Assembly: GCA_947179155.2 (NCBI GenBank)
Contig: OX359281.1
Location: 43,427,967 to 43,491,966 of the forward strand
Origin: Hedera helix
Lineage: Eukaryota > Streptophyta > Magnoliopsida > Apiales > Araliaceae
Direction: 5' to 3'
Length of the DNA: 64,000 bases
The position numbers were made by a program, and so were the translations under genes. The notes under the pieces are model-generated. The model was not told the DNA's origin. It was given only the letters and a program-made list of their open reading frames with translations, and ran no database searches. Below, piece after piece: positions 1 through 12,318 of the stretch (positions within the stretch are counted from its first letter, which is position 1; each line of letters begins with the position of its first letter).

Positions 1-872
1 TTCTGGGGGATATTTGACAACATTTAAATGCAATAATGCGTTTTATCCTCTTAGTATACGTGCTATGATTATTTCTGCTGTAAAATCAAGTGCATCACTT
101 GACTACACCCTATTGAGTACCGGGTCAAGTTGATCATACCATGTCACTTCTAGAATTTGAGATCTTCTAGTTTTACAATGAGGTTTCTGGAAATATCATT
201 CTAGAACTAATTTGTTGTAAAATTATAAATCTATATACATACATATATATATATATATATAGAAAGAGAGAGAGAGAGAGAGAGATGGATATTTGTTTAT
301 TTCAATTTTTGGCTGCAAAATCTAAAGCTGGGTTTATTGGCTGTTTTTATCCTTGAGAAATGAGAATATACATGGGAAGTGCATTAGTAAGGGACTAAGG
401 GCTCAGGCTCAGCTGTGAATGAGCCAGGCAAAGCAGCGCCAATTAGTGGGTTGCCTGAGCTCTGCTCCAAAAGTTGGGCTTCTAAGTGATTATTGATCTA
501 GGCTTATTTATCGTATGCATGATCTTCTGCATGTTGCATGCTTCTCTTGAACTGATCTCGATCTTAGCTACAAGAGCTTAATTTCTGTATTAGCCCGCTT
601 TTAGCTTACTTAGCTAAATTGTGTTGACGCTGAATAACCTTTTGATATCTGAAATTTTAACAAGTTTGGCGCTCTGCTCATGTGGCATCTCAAATGAGCC
701 TCTAACCTATCCTGAACCATCTGAACTCTGATTTCAAAAAGCTTACTGAAATCTCTCCAGTCCACAATATAACCCATTATCTTCTGTTCTTTCCACTTTC
801 TGGTTCTGCAGAATGTATTTCAAAGTGTAAATAATCAGCACTTTTCTTTCTTTGTTGTTGTTGTACATTTAG
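1..872. other. Non-coding stretch, perhaps intron or 3' part of an upstream gene
   Basis: No exon can be assigned with confidence. The stretch holds a (TA)n-(GA)n microsatellite at about 243-285. Around 400-480 there is a more complex segment with a weak inverted match (GAGCCAGGCAA against TTGCCTGAGCTC). A pyrimidine-rich tract ending in an AG at 871-872 could be a splice acceptor for the possible exon that follows. A 13-nt segment at 812-824, framed by CAG and GTGTAA, could be a micro-exon in the matching phase, but this is only a guess. Confidence 0.4.
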
Positions 873-1020
873 GTGTTTATATATGAGTAAACTGGTAACA
901 ATGCCTGGAGGTGAAGATATCAAAATCTCATGTGAAAATATCAATTTCCTCAGAACTACTTCACAAGTAATGGACGACTTGATAAGGCTATTAAAACTAC
1001 TTAACAAGTTTCCTTTGTAG
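873..1020 (+). CDS. Possible 3'-terminal exon of an unidentified gene
   Basis: After a pyrimidine-rich acceptor (ACATTTAG) an open frame runs to a TAG at 1018-1020. From the internal ATG at 883 it encodes 45 residues, MSKLVTMPGG... ending LLKLLNKFPL. The last 20 or so residues are rich in Leu and basic residues and could form an amphipathic helix (SQVMDDLIRLLKLLNKF). I do not recognise the family. The balanced amino-acid composition is unlike the Tyr/Ile repeats translated from nearby microsatellites, which is why it is listed. The matching upstream exons would lie at the left edge of the window or outside it. It may also be a chance frame. Confidence 0.25.
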
Positions 1021-2470
1021 GGAGTAATTTGGCTGGCTTTGTAACCCAATCTAAGATGTGTATTGGAAACATTATATCGCATATTTCTTGTTTTGCAAGT
1101 GAATTTCTTTTCAATATTTCAGACCTTTTTTTTTAACATATATTTCTTATTTTTATCAAAGGTTGTGGTTTATTGCTTTTTCCTTTTTTACCCCAATAAA
1201 AGCCTGGATTTATATAGGGGAAACTTTCTACAACACTCCTCCATCCTATAAGTGGGACTGAGCATGAGTTTACTTTCTTTCGGCCCAGAACAGGGTCTAT
1301 TTTGTCAAAATCAGTGTACAAAATTACATTATTAAATTGTTATCTTGACCATTTATTAGTACAGTATTAAATATTGGCAAACTTTTGTTCAAATATTCGA
1401 CTTAATGACCTAAAAAACCCTTGAACTTGTCACTTTTTTTCAATTTAACTCGCAAATTATATTTTTTTCATTGAACTCTAATAATTGGGCAAAAAATACT
1501 CTTAAACCTAACTAGAGATAAATTATGGTTTATCAATTATGAGGTGGCATAATATGTGGCAAATGATATGTAAAATAAATAATTTTAACATTATTTCTTA
1601 GCTGACTTTACTGATCATTTATAAAAATATTAACAAGAAAAGAAAATGCCTTGCTAACAAAAAATTTATATCAATATATGTATATACATATAAATATTAT
1701 ATTTTGTCATTAACTGAAAATAAAAAAATACAAAACTAAACTTATGTAAAACACTAAAATATATAAAAAGAAAAATGATAAAAAATTATCAAAATATTTC
1801 CAACCCCCCTCTTATTTGCTCATCATCACCACCAAAATCAATTCTTCCTCCATCATCCCAAAGCTCCCCTTATGCGATATGGTCACATGCCTCTAAGGTA
1901 TTTTCTTTTTCTATCTATGTGATAATAGTGTGTGTTTATATATATATATAGGGAGAGAGGATTCCCAAGAACAGGTAAACCTACAGGAAAGGATAATATT
2001 AGAGAAATGATGTAGGTAAGACTAGTGTCGGAACTTTATGAAAATATTTATTTATTTTTATTCAATATTGACTATAAAAAATTCAAATGACTAATTTTAT
2101 TATCCCAATTGCCTGATGGCCGCATAAGCTCTGAAAACGCGGAGCTACATGGACTTTATTCTTTAATTAATTATAACTGTAACCGAGTATTATACAAATA
2201 ATTAAGCTAATTAATATTTTCAGTCACGGTGCTATCCGGTATTGTGGAATTATTTTTTTATAAATAATTGAATTTTTAACCTAGGGAGTTGGTAGAAGGA
2301 TTAATTAATCACCTTGAACCCCAAAAAAATTTCTAGAATCATTAAATAGAATTAGGATTTTAAAATAAGAATTGTGCATGTGCACACCTTCTTTTACACC
2401 TAAAAATAGACACAAATACGAATCTTTAAATAGAATTAGAACTATAAAATAAATTATTCTGCGATTCGTA
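1021..2470. other. Intergenic, AT-rich, old repeat fragments
   Basis: No coding sequence is visible. The segment around 1385-1570 (phrases such as CTTGAACTTGTCAC and a GTGGCA motif near the end) resembles the ends of decayed plant DNA transposons, but I cannot find matching terminal repeats. Short (TA)n runs occur at about 1938-1951. Confidence 0.4.
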
Positions 2471-2479
2471 AAGTTGATT

Positions 2480-3447
2480 AAAATTTTAAGTTTGTTGCTG
2501 TAAAAAATCCGACCTAAGTTCGAGTTGATTAAGAGTTATTTTAGATTAACTCGTACCATAAATAAGTTGAGGTTAAAGTGTTAACCATTACTTTGAACAT
2601 AAAAACAAATATTGCATATGAAAGGCTTGAATTGTTTACCTACATACTTGAAATGTAGATCCTTTTAATTTCTTTTTATTGGGGTTTTAACACTTTGCTT
2701 GGGTAAAATTTTAAGTTTGTTGCTGTAAAAAATTCGACGAGTTGATTAAGAGTTATTCTAGATTAACTCGTATAATAAATAAGTTGAGGTTAAAGTGTTA
2801 AATATTACTTTGAACATAAAAATAAATATAAAAGCATATGAAAGGCTTTAATTGTTTACTCACATATAGACCTGGCAAAAAGGCCCGAGTCCTGTGGGCC
2901 GAACTGGCCCAAAAAAATCGGACTTTGAGCCTAAAAAATATAGCCCAAAAAAAACTGGGTCATTTTTGGCCCGACCGGCGGGCTAAATTTTTTTTTTTAA
3001 AAAAAAATTATATTGCTTGACATTGTTGACAAAAAAAAAAACTTAAAAAATGAATCAAATAGAGAATTATGAAGAATATAAAAAATAATGTGTTATAATT
3101 GTAAATAATTAGTGTTAATATTTATTTCAAATATTAAAAGTTAATCAGTTATGTATGTTTTTTCGTGAGTTGAAAAAAGAAATCATAACACACATGAAAA
3201 AGATTTCATGTTTTACTTAATATTTTAAATTATAAGTCATAATAAAAAAATTTAAAAATAAAAATAAAAAACTACACAAATGGTCTGTGGGCCGGCCCGC
3301 ACGGGCCACAAGCCAAGCTTTTTGTAGCCTGCAAAAAGTCGGGTCGTTTTTAGCCTGACCCACCCGTTTGCCACGTCTACTCACATACTTGAAATGTAGA
3401 TCCTTTTAATTTCTTTTTATTGGGGTTTTAAGACTTTGCTTAGGTGA
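2480..3447. repeat. 225-bp tandem duplication, second copy split by a MITE
   Basis: Copy 1 runs from about 2480 to 2704. It starts AAAATTTTAAGTTTGTTGCT and ends near GGGGTTTTAACACTTTGCTT. Copy 2 starts with the same words at 2705, is interrupted at 2867, and resumes at 3388 with CTTGAAATGTAGATCC to end near 3447. The copies differ by scattered substitutions and a small deletion, so the duplication is not recent. The MITE lies only in copy 2, so it inserted after the duplication. Confidence 0.85.
2867..3379. mobile_element. Non-autonomous hAT-type MITE with perfect 8-bp TSD
   Basis: The element is 513 bp long. Its ends form terminal inverted repeats: TAGACCTGGCAAA on the left, and the reverse complement of the right end reads TAGACGTGGCAAA. 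It is flanked on both sides by the perfect 8-bp direct repeat CTCACATA (2859-2866 and 3380-3387), the target-site length typical of the hAT superfamily. The subterminal regions are GC-rich with GGCCCG/CGGGCC words, while the middle is AT-rich and has no coding capacity. Mobilisation would have needed a transposase in trans. Confidence 0.92.
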
Positions 3448-3449
3448 AC

Positions 3450-5920
3450 AATTCAAATAACAGAAGATACAGCTTTTGAATTTTTATACCATGTATGTTA
3501 GTTGTTTAGTTGGCTCAATGGACTTATTGAGTCAAAAAGATATTTTCTAGTTATGAAATGTTACAACTGTTAGTTAGTCTGGTCATTCAAGATATTTTTA
3601 ACAATGGTAGTACATTTGCGTAACATGAATAACTTTTTAAGGATAAAGTTGAAAATAGAAATTTGCCTATAAAAATTTTTATTTTTAAAATATATCTCTA
3701 ATTTTAAAATAAGAAAAATATTACTATAAAAAAAAAAGAACTTAAAAATCTACTTATCTGTTCTACAAAGAAATATTATTTTATTTACAAATTTCTTTTT
3801 TTTTAAATAAAAAGATCTTTTTATTTTATTTTTACTCATAAATTTATTGAGTGTTTTGTTAAATATTGATCGCATAATAATAGAATTATATGATTAACTT
3901 AAGGATATTATTAAATTTATATACTATTATTAAAAGAAATGAGACTCTGATTTAAAAGCAAAATAAATTTATATAGAATAATCTTTTTGTAAATACAATA
4001 TAATTTTATAATCAAAACAAACTTCATATAAAAGAAGAACTAAAGTCATTTAAGTCAAAATCAAATATGAGACCTAAAAATCATAATTTCTCAATATTAA
4101 TAATTAGATTAAAATCTCATCGAACGTGTCAAAGTTAATTAGAATAACAACATCTTCAACGGACTTAGAAAAGTCCCCAAGTACTACCCATGACTTGTTT
4201 CAATTTTGTAAGGAAAGAGTGTCTAGAAGGCAAAAGCAGCCATATATATATACTTGCTCAAAATTCAACCTGTAATGCTGGTTCTTAGTCTCAAAAACTA
4301 TGTTAGACTGTGGCAGTGAAGATTAAGCCAGCAATGAGTAATGCAACCAGTCCAGTCAAATAATATTCTCGGTTTCAAAAGAAAATAAAAATCTCATTCA
4401 TAAATTTTGGGAAATTAAAGATATATTTTTATTTACTTAAATATAGACTTGGTAAGTCAAGACCTACAACATGGAGTAAGAGTTGGATCCGTTTGGTAAC
4501 TCCTTTGGTTTTTAAATTTGTGTTTTTACTTTTCTTTTCTTTAAAATTAGAAATTAAAAATAGTGTTTGATAATTATTTTTATTTTGATAACAAAAAATT
4601 CTAAATTTTAAGCACGGGGTTGCTCCTTGTAGATTTTTAATGGCCTGAATGCCAAAAAATTCATGATACTCTCTTTTTTTCATTATGCAGGTCGTTTAAG
4701 ACATAATCACGCATATTAAGATGTCTCATTAATACTAATGTTAGGTAATTAGTGTAAAATTTAATTATTACTCATACACTAATTAATTATTCATCATCAT
4801 CATCTCTTTTAATTACTCCATCTTTAAAGGTAAAGTAGGAAATAATTAAATTTTTTCTCCTAGTAAATATATGTAAAACGTCTTATATTATAAAAAAAAA
4901 AAATTATTTTTAAAATGACCTACATAATGAAAAGGAAGTAATAGTATTTTGCAAGACCCTTCTAGTTTTTAAATGTTGGACTTAATTTATCTGACCTATT
5001 AAATGCTAAAATAGAAGATAAAGTTAATATGACATAATTAAGGTACTTTATGTTTTAATATGACCATGAAATTTTTTGGGTTAAAAGTTAATTTGGTGAA
5101 AACATGAAGGCAGTCTTTATGAATTTAACCACCCTCTCTCTTCTTGTTCTTTGTAAAAAACTCTCCTCCAGGGCGGGCCCAATCAGGCTACTTTTCTTGA
5201 CTACGGAGTTTATTAGAAGGAAAAGTAGAACCCCTTTACCAAGTTGTCGGAAAATCTATCTTCTAGAAATTTTCTAAATTCCCTTCCGCAGAAATTTGAG
5301 AGATTTTTTAAAGTGAAATTTATATAAAATTTAATTATTTTTAATACAAACAAATACTAATATCTTTTTGTTACTTTAAAATTTTAAATGAATATATACT
5401 AATTTTAAAAAAATTATAAAATTAAAATATACATTTAATTTTAAAACTGAGGGAGTATCAAGAAATAAGAATCTTCTAACATGATTGTCCTCTTGCTACC
5501 CAAAAAGTTTTATAATGTGATAAAAATATGTTGGCATTTGTTGTAATTAGGACATATTAACAAATTGGTCATTTATTTGTCTTAATTTATTTATAAATAA
5601 TATCATTTGCTCAAAAGAAGTAACAACATATTTTTGTTCAAGGTATAAAACATACCTTTTTGATATATATCACATCTGTTCTAAATTATAAGATTATTAT
5701 TAATTTTAAAATTTAATTTAAAATATTTTAAAATCCATCAAAAAATATGAAATAATAACTTTTACAATGGGTATTATTTTTTAGATAGTTTATAAATTAA
5801 TTATTTACGTAAAATTAAAATTAAAGAAGTTTATATTAACTTTAAAATTAAAAATATTATATATTAATTTTAAAAAATTAATAATAATTTTATATTTTAA
5901 AACGGATAAAATATATTTTA
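3450..5920. other. Intergenic, very AT-rich, no gene seen
   Basis: I see no exon-like sequence on either strand. Short open frames (for example on the minus strand at 4429-4683) have low-complexity Lys/Ile/Asn translations and no splice context. Several stretches of poly-A/poly-T and TTTTAAAATT words probably come from decayed MITEs. Confidence 0.45.
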
Positions 5921-5929
5921 GCCCAAGTG

Positions 5930-5990
5930 CGAACGCGTGAGATCTGAATGAACCGCCGCCGGGTGCGACTCACTGACCGTTATATTTTAA
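5930..5990. promoter_or_regulatory. GC-rich island about 250 bp upstream of the GEM-like gene
   Basis: A roughly 55-bp GC-rich block sits in otherwise AT-rich DNA. It contains AACGCGTG (a CGCG-box core, the type of site bound by CAMTA factors) and CCGCCGCC (a GCC-box-like core, AP2/ERF type). Its place upstream of a gene family known for ABA and stress responses fits a cis-regulatory module. The motif matches are short, and regulation is inferred. Confidence 0.3.
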
Positions 5991-6144
5991 AAAATATAAT
6001 ATAATATAATAAACGAGACCTTTCCTTCCAACTTCCTGCCCCCAGTTACTCTACAAATATATATTCATATACAGCTATTATAAGCAATATGTACTGACCT
6101 ATGCTCATTCATTCATTCAAACAGAGATAATATCTAGCTGGATC

Positions 6145-6145
6145 C

Positions 6146-6191
<46 letters not shown>
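6145..6191 (+). promoter_or_regulatory. (TA)n-(GA)n tract at the core promoter or 5' leader of the GEM-like gene
   Basis: A TA run followed directly by a GA run ends about 20 bp before the ATG at 6213. The TA part could serve as a TATA element, and the GA part resembles GAGA-type repeats that are common in plant 5' leaders. Length polymorphism between individuals is likely. The exact transcription start cannot be read from the sequence. Confidence 0.4.
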
Positions 6192-6212
6192 ATTAAGATC
6201 AAGAAATTGAAG

Positions 6213-8682
6213 ATGAAAAGTGAAGAGTATCATCATCATCATCATCATCAGAATCAAGTCGATTATTCAATGGAAAGTTCATCAACTGTGACATCATCTC
6301 CAGAGAGACTCTCTTCCTTATCAGAACTTATCACTTCTTACCATAGCTCTTCTTCTGATGATCATGGCTCTCCAACTTCCAAAACAAGTATGTTTTTCTC
6401 TCTCTCACACACACACACACAATTGTCATTTGAAAGGGTAAGATTTTTGGATTTTTATTGTGAAATTGTGATAATTTAGATTACTCCTTGAAAGTGCAGG
6501 TAAAGGAGACGTCCAAATGGGTCACAAGAAGAAGTTTGGGAGGAAAGCAAACAGCTTTGCTTTCAGAGTTAAAGAGCATGGTAACAAAATCTATAATTTT
6601 TAATCTATATTTTTGTAAATTAATGAGACTTTATTGTGAACGTCTTGGTATTGAGGGATTAATATAGTATATGGAAACATGATGCAGTGAAAATGGGACC
6701 AAAATTATCAGAGACAGTAAAGGGAAAGTTGAGTGTGGGGGCAAAAATAATTAAAGAAGGAGGGAGAGAGAATATATTCAGACATATATTTGGAGTGAGT
6801 GATGGAGAGAAGCTGTTGAAGGCTTCTCAGTGCTACTTATCAACCACAGCTGGTCCAATTGCAGGAATACTCTTCATTTCAACCCAAAAGGTAGCCTTCT
6901 GCAGTGAAAGATCCATCACCTTGCCTTCTGCTAAAGGAGAATGTGTTAGAACACCTTACAAGGTAAATTCATATCTCCCCAATCCCCATATATATATGTG
7001 TGTATAATGATTTTGCTATTATACTATTTAGGCAAGTGCATTTCTTGGACGACCCAAATTTTTTATTTTTATTTTTAAAAGTGTTATCTGCTACTATACT
7101 ATAGCGATGGAAGGGTCTAAAATTTTAAATCTGTGGTAGTATGTTATTCCTACGGAAGGCCGAACATTAATTTACCCAAATAATAATATCATAATAAATA
7201 TTTATGAATCACTCTGGTTTTATTAACCCTTTATTGTCATTTGGTCGCAAGTAATTTTTTATGGGCTTTTTGTGTGTACATATATATGCATGTACAATTA
7301 TACATATAAATATTGTTGCACCAAATTAATATAGCCCTTTTAAGCCTATTTGGTTGACAAGCCCCGAAGTTCCTACTAGGAAAAATTCCAGCCTATTAAT
7401 GTGGCAAAAACTTTAAGATTTTCGCTCACTATTTTTGTAAATTTAAACAGAACGACAAATTTAAATTAAGGCGAGAAAAGAAAAAAAAACTAACAAAACA
7501 CTTTAGAACGTAACCAAATGTATGAATGCGACTTCTTATGTAATTTCCCTGGTAGTTTCGCTTGTAGGTTCACATGGTATGCTGGCTTCTTTAATAGTAG
7601 CTTTAACATTTAGTAGTTGTCTAGGGGACCATTGTGTCGAATTTTATTCTATAACGAGTAATTACTCGGATGCTACCTTAATTCATTGACCCAAGTTTAA
7701 GTATTTAACAATATCTATTTATTTATATTATAAAATTTTCGTGAAAAGTTTGGTGATTTTGTGTTATGCTATTTTTTTTTCTTTTCTCTTTTGTCTTTAT
7801 AACTTTTGATAAATTATTATTTTGTTATTTTTAATTTAATTTTTTTTATATCTTTTTATTTAGTACTCCAAATCTATAAAGTTCTAATTTTATCTCACAT
7901 AATTTATATACGCAATACATATGCCACCGAATTCTAGTATATGTGACACATCCGATTTGAACTTTATGACCTTGTTTGTCTTTATAGCGTAGGTTTTTTC
8001 ATTTGAGTTGAATTAGAGGTTCTAAATGCACCGTATTGATTATTTGGTCATTAATATTTATGGCATTTTCAGAAGTAGCGTTTAGTGTTTTTAGACTTCC
8101 AAACTTATTATATCATTTTTTAGGTGCTGCGATTATGAGTTAAATAAGTTACATTTAAAATAAAGTACTTCTAATAAAATAAAATTTTAAAGTGCGTTTG
8201 AACATACTAAACGTAGCAAACCAAACAAGCACAAAAAAAATAATGCCGTGATTTTGGAGCTTAGAAACCATATTTATGAGTTAATAAATAGGAGAAACGT
8301 TTAGACTTTGTTAGAAGAAGCTTTGTTTACATTAACAAAATTCTCAAATGTGTTGTTGGGTCGAAAAGCCCAAAGAATAAGTACCCAATTTGGGCTAAGC
8401 CATTTCAAAATGTAGTCTATGATCAACTTCTTGAACAATACATATGATGCATTGCTTTGTTAAGCTGAACTTGTAATTTCCTAATAAATTTATGCATGCA
8501 TACAGGTTTTGATTCCAATAAGGAAGATTAAAGAAGCGAATGAGAGTGAGAACGTAGACATGCCAGCACAGAAGTACATAGAAATAGTTACCGAGGATAA
8601 TTTTGAGTTTTGGTTTATGGGATTTGTAAGGTACGAGAAAGCTTTCATGAATCTTCAAAAGGCTATTTCTATGTCCATTTGA
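6213..8682 (+). CDS. GRAM-domain GEM-like protein (ABA-responsive family)
   Basis: Four exons, 6213-6387, 6500-6580, 6688-6962 and 8506-8682, join in phase to give 235 residues. All three introns are GT-AG; the last, 6963-8505, is about 1.5 kb. The start is the ATG at 6213; a reading from 6207 would begin with TTG. The N-terminal third is Ser-rich and low in complexity, with six consecutive His residues encoded by CAT codons. A basic segment (GHKKKFGRKANSFAFRVKEH) follows. The family block KMGPKLSETVKGKLSVGAKI begins near residue 87. The GRAM domain covers about residues 116-194, with the hallmark QCYLSTTAGPIAG and FISTQKVAFCSERS segments. The C-terminal YIEIVTEDNFEFWFMGF is also typical. GRAM domains bind lipids or proteins at membranes, and relatives of GEM act in ABA responses and cell-division or trichome control. 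The length suits the shorter GEM-like proteins (about 220-270 aa). The exact orthologue is not resolved. Confidence 0.92.
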
Positions 8683-9440
8683 CCAGATAAAAACTATTAT
8701 ATCTTTTGAAATTTGAGACTAGATTAAAGCGATTATTTGTTTGAGCAACGATATGCTTTGAATGAATTTTGTACAGATTTTTGTTGTTTGATATATATAT
8801 ATATATATATATATATGGCACATTATCGATCTTTTCCCTTTTTTTACCCCTTGATTTCTTGTTTGGTAATCATGCCTGTAAATTTTCTATATAAATCAAT
8901 TAAAGCTTTAATGTTTAATGAAAAGAAAAAAGAATTGAATCCACACCATGCACTTATTATCAAAACGGAAAATATTTGTGTTAAAAAAATGTCGATTTTT
9001 GTTGCCAATAAACACACGAATCGATTATTCATGTATTTGTGTTACTTTTTAGATTATCTCATTATATTTATTCGCAACAAGAATTAACATATTTTTATCG
9101 CAAAATTTAAAAGAACTTTGATTAAAACTTTACGATTGACTCTTATATTTTAGCGGTGTAATTTGTGTTTTATGTTTTTTTTACTCCTTAGGTTCTCAAA
9201 AGCATGTTCAGAAATACAATAAAATTTTGTCCTCAAAATGATGTCCAAAAATACACAAATTAAATATAAAATATGACATAACTATTAATTTATCTCAAAC
9301 TGCATATATTCTCGTACAAACGCTTCACTGCCAAGTTAATTATGATATTTATATAGATTCAAACAAAATGTGTAACTTGAACAAATTAATACCCTCTTCT
9401 CTAATTTATCAATCTTAATTTGTGTACCCATTGCACACGT
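8683..9440. other. 3' flank of the GEM-like gene, no further gene
   Basis: This is AT-rich 3' flanking sequence with a (TA)n run at about 8789-8816. Open frames here, such as 8737-9087, translate through the microsatellite and lack coding-like composition. The first 200-300 bp probably hold the 3'UTR and polyadenylation site. Confidence 0.45.
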
Positions 9441-10331
9441 ATTTTTGACGAGGGATGGAAATTTTTAAGGACATTTATGATTTGGGCCTAAGGGAGAATG
9501 CTTTTGTTCTTTCAATAATTGATGGATACATTTGGGATAGACCGGCTTTTTGGGTGGCAAAACGGACGAACAAACCACCTAACCAAACACGCCCCAAGCC
9601 GTCCAAAGCCTCTTGGCCTTCCACGTGCTCATCTCTCTGCGACCACACTGATGTCGGCAAGCGGATAAACCTCCAAGGAAGGAAAACGGGAAGTGATCCC
9701 AATTAAGGCCACAGTTTTTTTTATGTTGACCTAAAAGAGGAAAGAATAAGGACACCTGTCGGGTACACGCTGGGCCTCGGACATCACCTGATGTTTCCGT
9801 TATGGTTTGTCAACGGTTAGTTTTAAGTAGGACCTCAAGGTCTAAAGCTTTAAATGAACGTAACTATTCTCCAATTTGATTTATCGCAGTTTAACCAAAT
9901 TTTATTTGAACTTGATTCGAATAAATTATACGAGTGAAGTTTGAACAATAAAATGTCAAACTCGAGCTTGATTTATTTAAATTTAATTTATTTTTAATTA
10001 ATTTTTAATAAAAAATTAAATAAATAGAATTTAAACTTGTTTAAATTTTTTAATTTATATAAATTTAACTCAAACTCGACTCTTTTAAAACAGGCCTAGT
10101 TCGTACACAAATTTTAAATTTATTTATAACTTATCTCGATTCGACTGGCTTAATTTTCAAATAAATTTGAGTTCGACAAGTCAATGTTAAATTTAAGTAA
10201 ATTCATTTACAACTTTAAGTGTAATCTAATAAGACCAGTATCATATGAACTCAAAAAATTAAAACCAGATATAAATATTATAATCTGTTATAGACTTACG
10301 TTATATAGACGTATATTGTTAATTATTGTAC

Positions 10332-10398
<67 letters not shown>

Positions 10399-10846
10399 AT
10401 TTTAGTTGATTATTAAAGTATGTAATATGAAATAATAAGTTACTCGTGAAAATTTATTGAGTACGTAAAATTTAACGAATATTATTCAGATTTAAACTCA
10501 ATAAAAATATGTGCGAGTCCGAATAGCGCAAAATCCAGCTCCGACTCTATTCATTGTCATCCCTAGTTTAGTTTGCCCATGTCACCTGAGGTTAACAGAA
10601 TGAAAGCTGCAGTCACGGTCAAAATCATGGTGAAATAGTGACCGCCATTGCGATCAAGCCACGCGCCATGTTGTAGATTGTTAGGATTCAGACAAATCTT
10701 GGAACAAAAAGATCTTAATAGATGGTCAAATTATTGACACGTTGCATCCAATTATACATTGAATTGCCCTGTCTTAGTTATTATTATTATTTTTTGATAA
10801 AGAGGAGGGTGTGAGATTCTTTTTTTATTTTTTGTTATCAGACACA

Positions 10847-10898
<52 letters not shown>

Positions 10899-11778
10899 GC
10901 ATAGAAAATGAGAACAGAAAATTTGAGCTAAAAAAAAAGTGTCTCAATTTTATAATCATATTAAATAAAATGCATCAACCTAAAATTTATATATTTCTAT
11001 TTAATGAGCTAATTAGGTTGTTTTCATGATTTTTTTTTAATTAGCCAGATATATATGTAAAGTACATTATAAAGCGTCTTTCAAACCATGATAGACTATT
11101 ATTACTAATTATATACCTGTTTTTTGTTCAGAAAAATATTTATTAGCCGTCTAGAGATCACTTCATAGGATTAAGACTCTAATTTTGTTTACTACCTCTC
11201 CCAAGTATCAATATAGCAATTATTCACCATGTTAAGCTATGATATTAATAAAAGTTGGGGAAATTTGAAAAACAATACGGAGATTATTTATAAGTGATAT
11301 ATAAGAATGAAAATGTATAAAACCTTTGAGTTTGTTTTTAATGGATCAAGAACATGAAAAATAGGAAAGTTTGTAAATTTTTGCTATAGTTGGATATGCA
11401 AAAAAAAATTCAAAAACTCGAATAAATTGATTTTATACAACAAATTTAAACTATAAAAAATTATGAAAACAAAAAAATTATATTTTTATAATCTCATAAA
11501 ATAAGTATATATCTTAACGATCATATATATGTTTAAGAAAATTCCTTTTATTAATGTACATCATTAAATAATATTAAAAAAATTGCATGCTCTCATAAAT
11601 TTTTATATTATTTTTATCTTTATGATTGAGTTTTTTTTTTAAATCCTTAAAAAATGAAAGAAGAAGAAGACAGTGTTAGCTTACATGGCATATAGGGCCA
11701 TAGGCAATAGTTAACCCTCATTTTTCACTTATTAATACTATTATGTCTATTATGTTTTGTAAGAAGTTGACTCATTCC
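9441..11778. repeat. Intergenic, decayed repeats and two long (TA)n microsatellites
   Basis: No gene is supported. Around 9500-9830 the base composition is more balanced, with a CCACGTGC G-box-like word near 9620, but opposite-strand open frames there (9455-9706) have no recognisable product. From 9880 to 10566 there are many ACTCGA/TTCGAG/GAGTTCGA words and an end-like TCATCCCTAG at about 10557. This style is typical of non-autonomous DNA elements, but I could not pair terminal repeats. Long TA runs lie at about 10337-10393 and 10850-10897. Confidence 0.4.
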
Positions 11779-12113
11779 TAGAAATGCACATCAGGCCAGT
11801 TTGGTCTGGTTCGGCCCCCGTTTAGAAGGCTTTGGCCGTTGACCAGTCCAGGTCAGACTTTAACATTTAAGAGGCGAGGCTGGACCGGACCGGGTTTTGC
11901 GTGCAAAATGTAAACCTGCGTCGGCCTGAGACTCGAGCCAAGCCAGACCATTACGTTACTTTTAAATTTTTTTAAACCGTTGATGCTTGCCTTGCTTGGT
12001 TGGGACTTGAGAGTGATGGGACAATCGGACAAGGGACGTCATACACGAACACACTCATTCACTCACACACATATAATCGCTCAGTCATATATGAAGTGAC
12101 ATGATATATATAT

Positions 12114-12317
12114 ATATATATATATATCTTATATAATTATATACCGACGTATAAATATATAATAGTACATATATGATACATATATATAAATATATATTAG
12201 TACATCACGCACGTCACACACAGATGTAGTATATTATATGTAGAAATATATATGTATCATATATGTACCATTATATATTTATACGTCGGTATATAATTAT
12301 ATAAGATATATATATAT
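12114..12317. repeat. Large AT-rich inverted repeat 1 in the hAT element
   Basis: The left arm (about 12114-12187) and right arm (about 12245-12317) are almost perfect reverse complements over about 70 bp, including the non-repetitive core ATACCGACGTATAAATATAT. The spacer is about 57 bp. A transcript through here would fold into a long hairpin. It may be a nested fold-back element or part of the hAT 3' region. Confidence 0.85.
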
Positions 12318-12318
12318 G

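Noticed and set aside
400..480. Possible microRNA-like hairpin (GAGCCAGGCAA against TTGCCTGAGCTC)
   Set aside because: Pairing is short and imperfect, and no known miRNA sequence was recognised.
777..1082. 101-codon minus-strand open frame
   Set aside because: It overlaps the possible plus-strand exon, has no recognisable domain and no plausible splice or promoter context.
9455..9706. Overlapping open frames on both strands in a GC-richer patch
   Set aside because: Neither translation shows family motifs. Open frames on both strands are expected in a GC-richer patch that happens to lack stops.
9880..10566. Possible non-autonomous transposon with a TCATCCCTAG end
   Set aside because: Composition is suggestive, but no matching left end or target duplication could be found.
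10811..11029. Open frame reading through a TA microsatellite
   Set aside because: The Tyr-Ile repeat is a translation of (TA)n, as in several other frames in the window.
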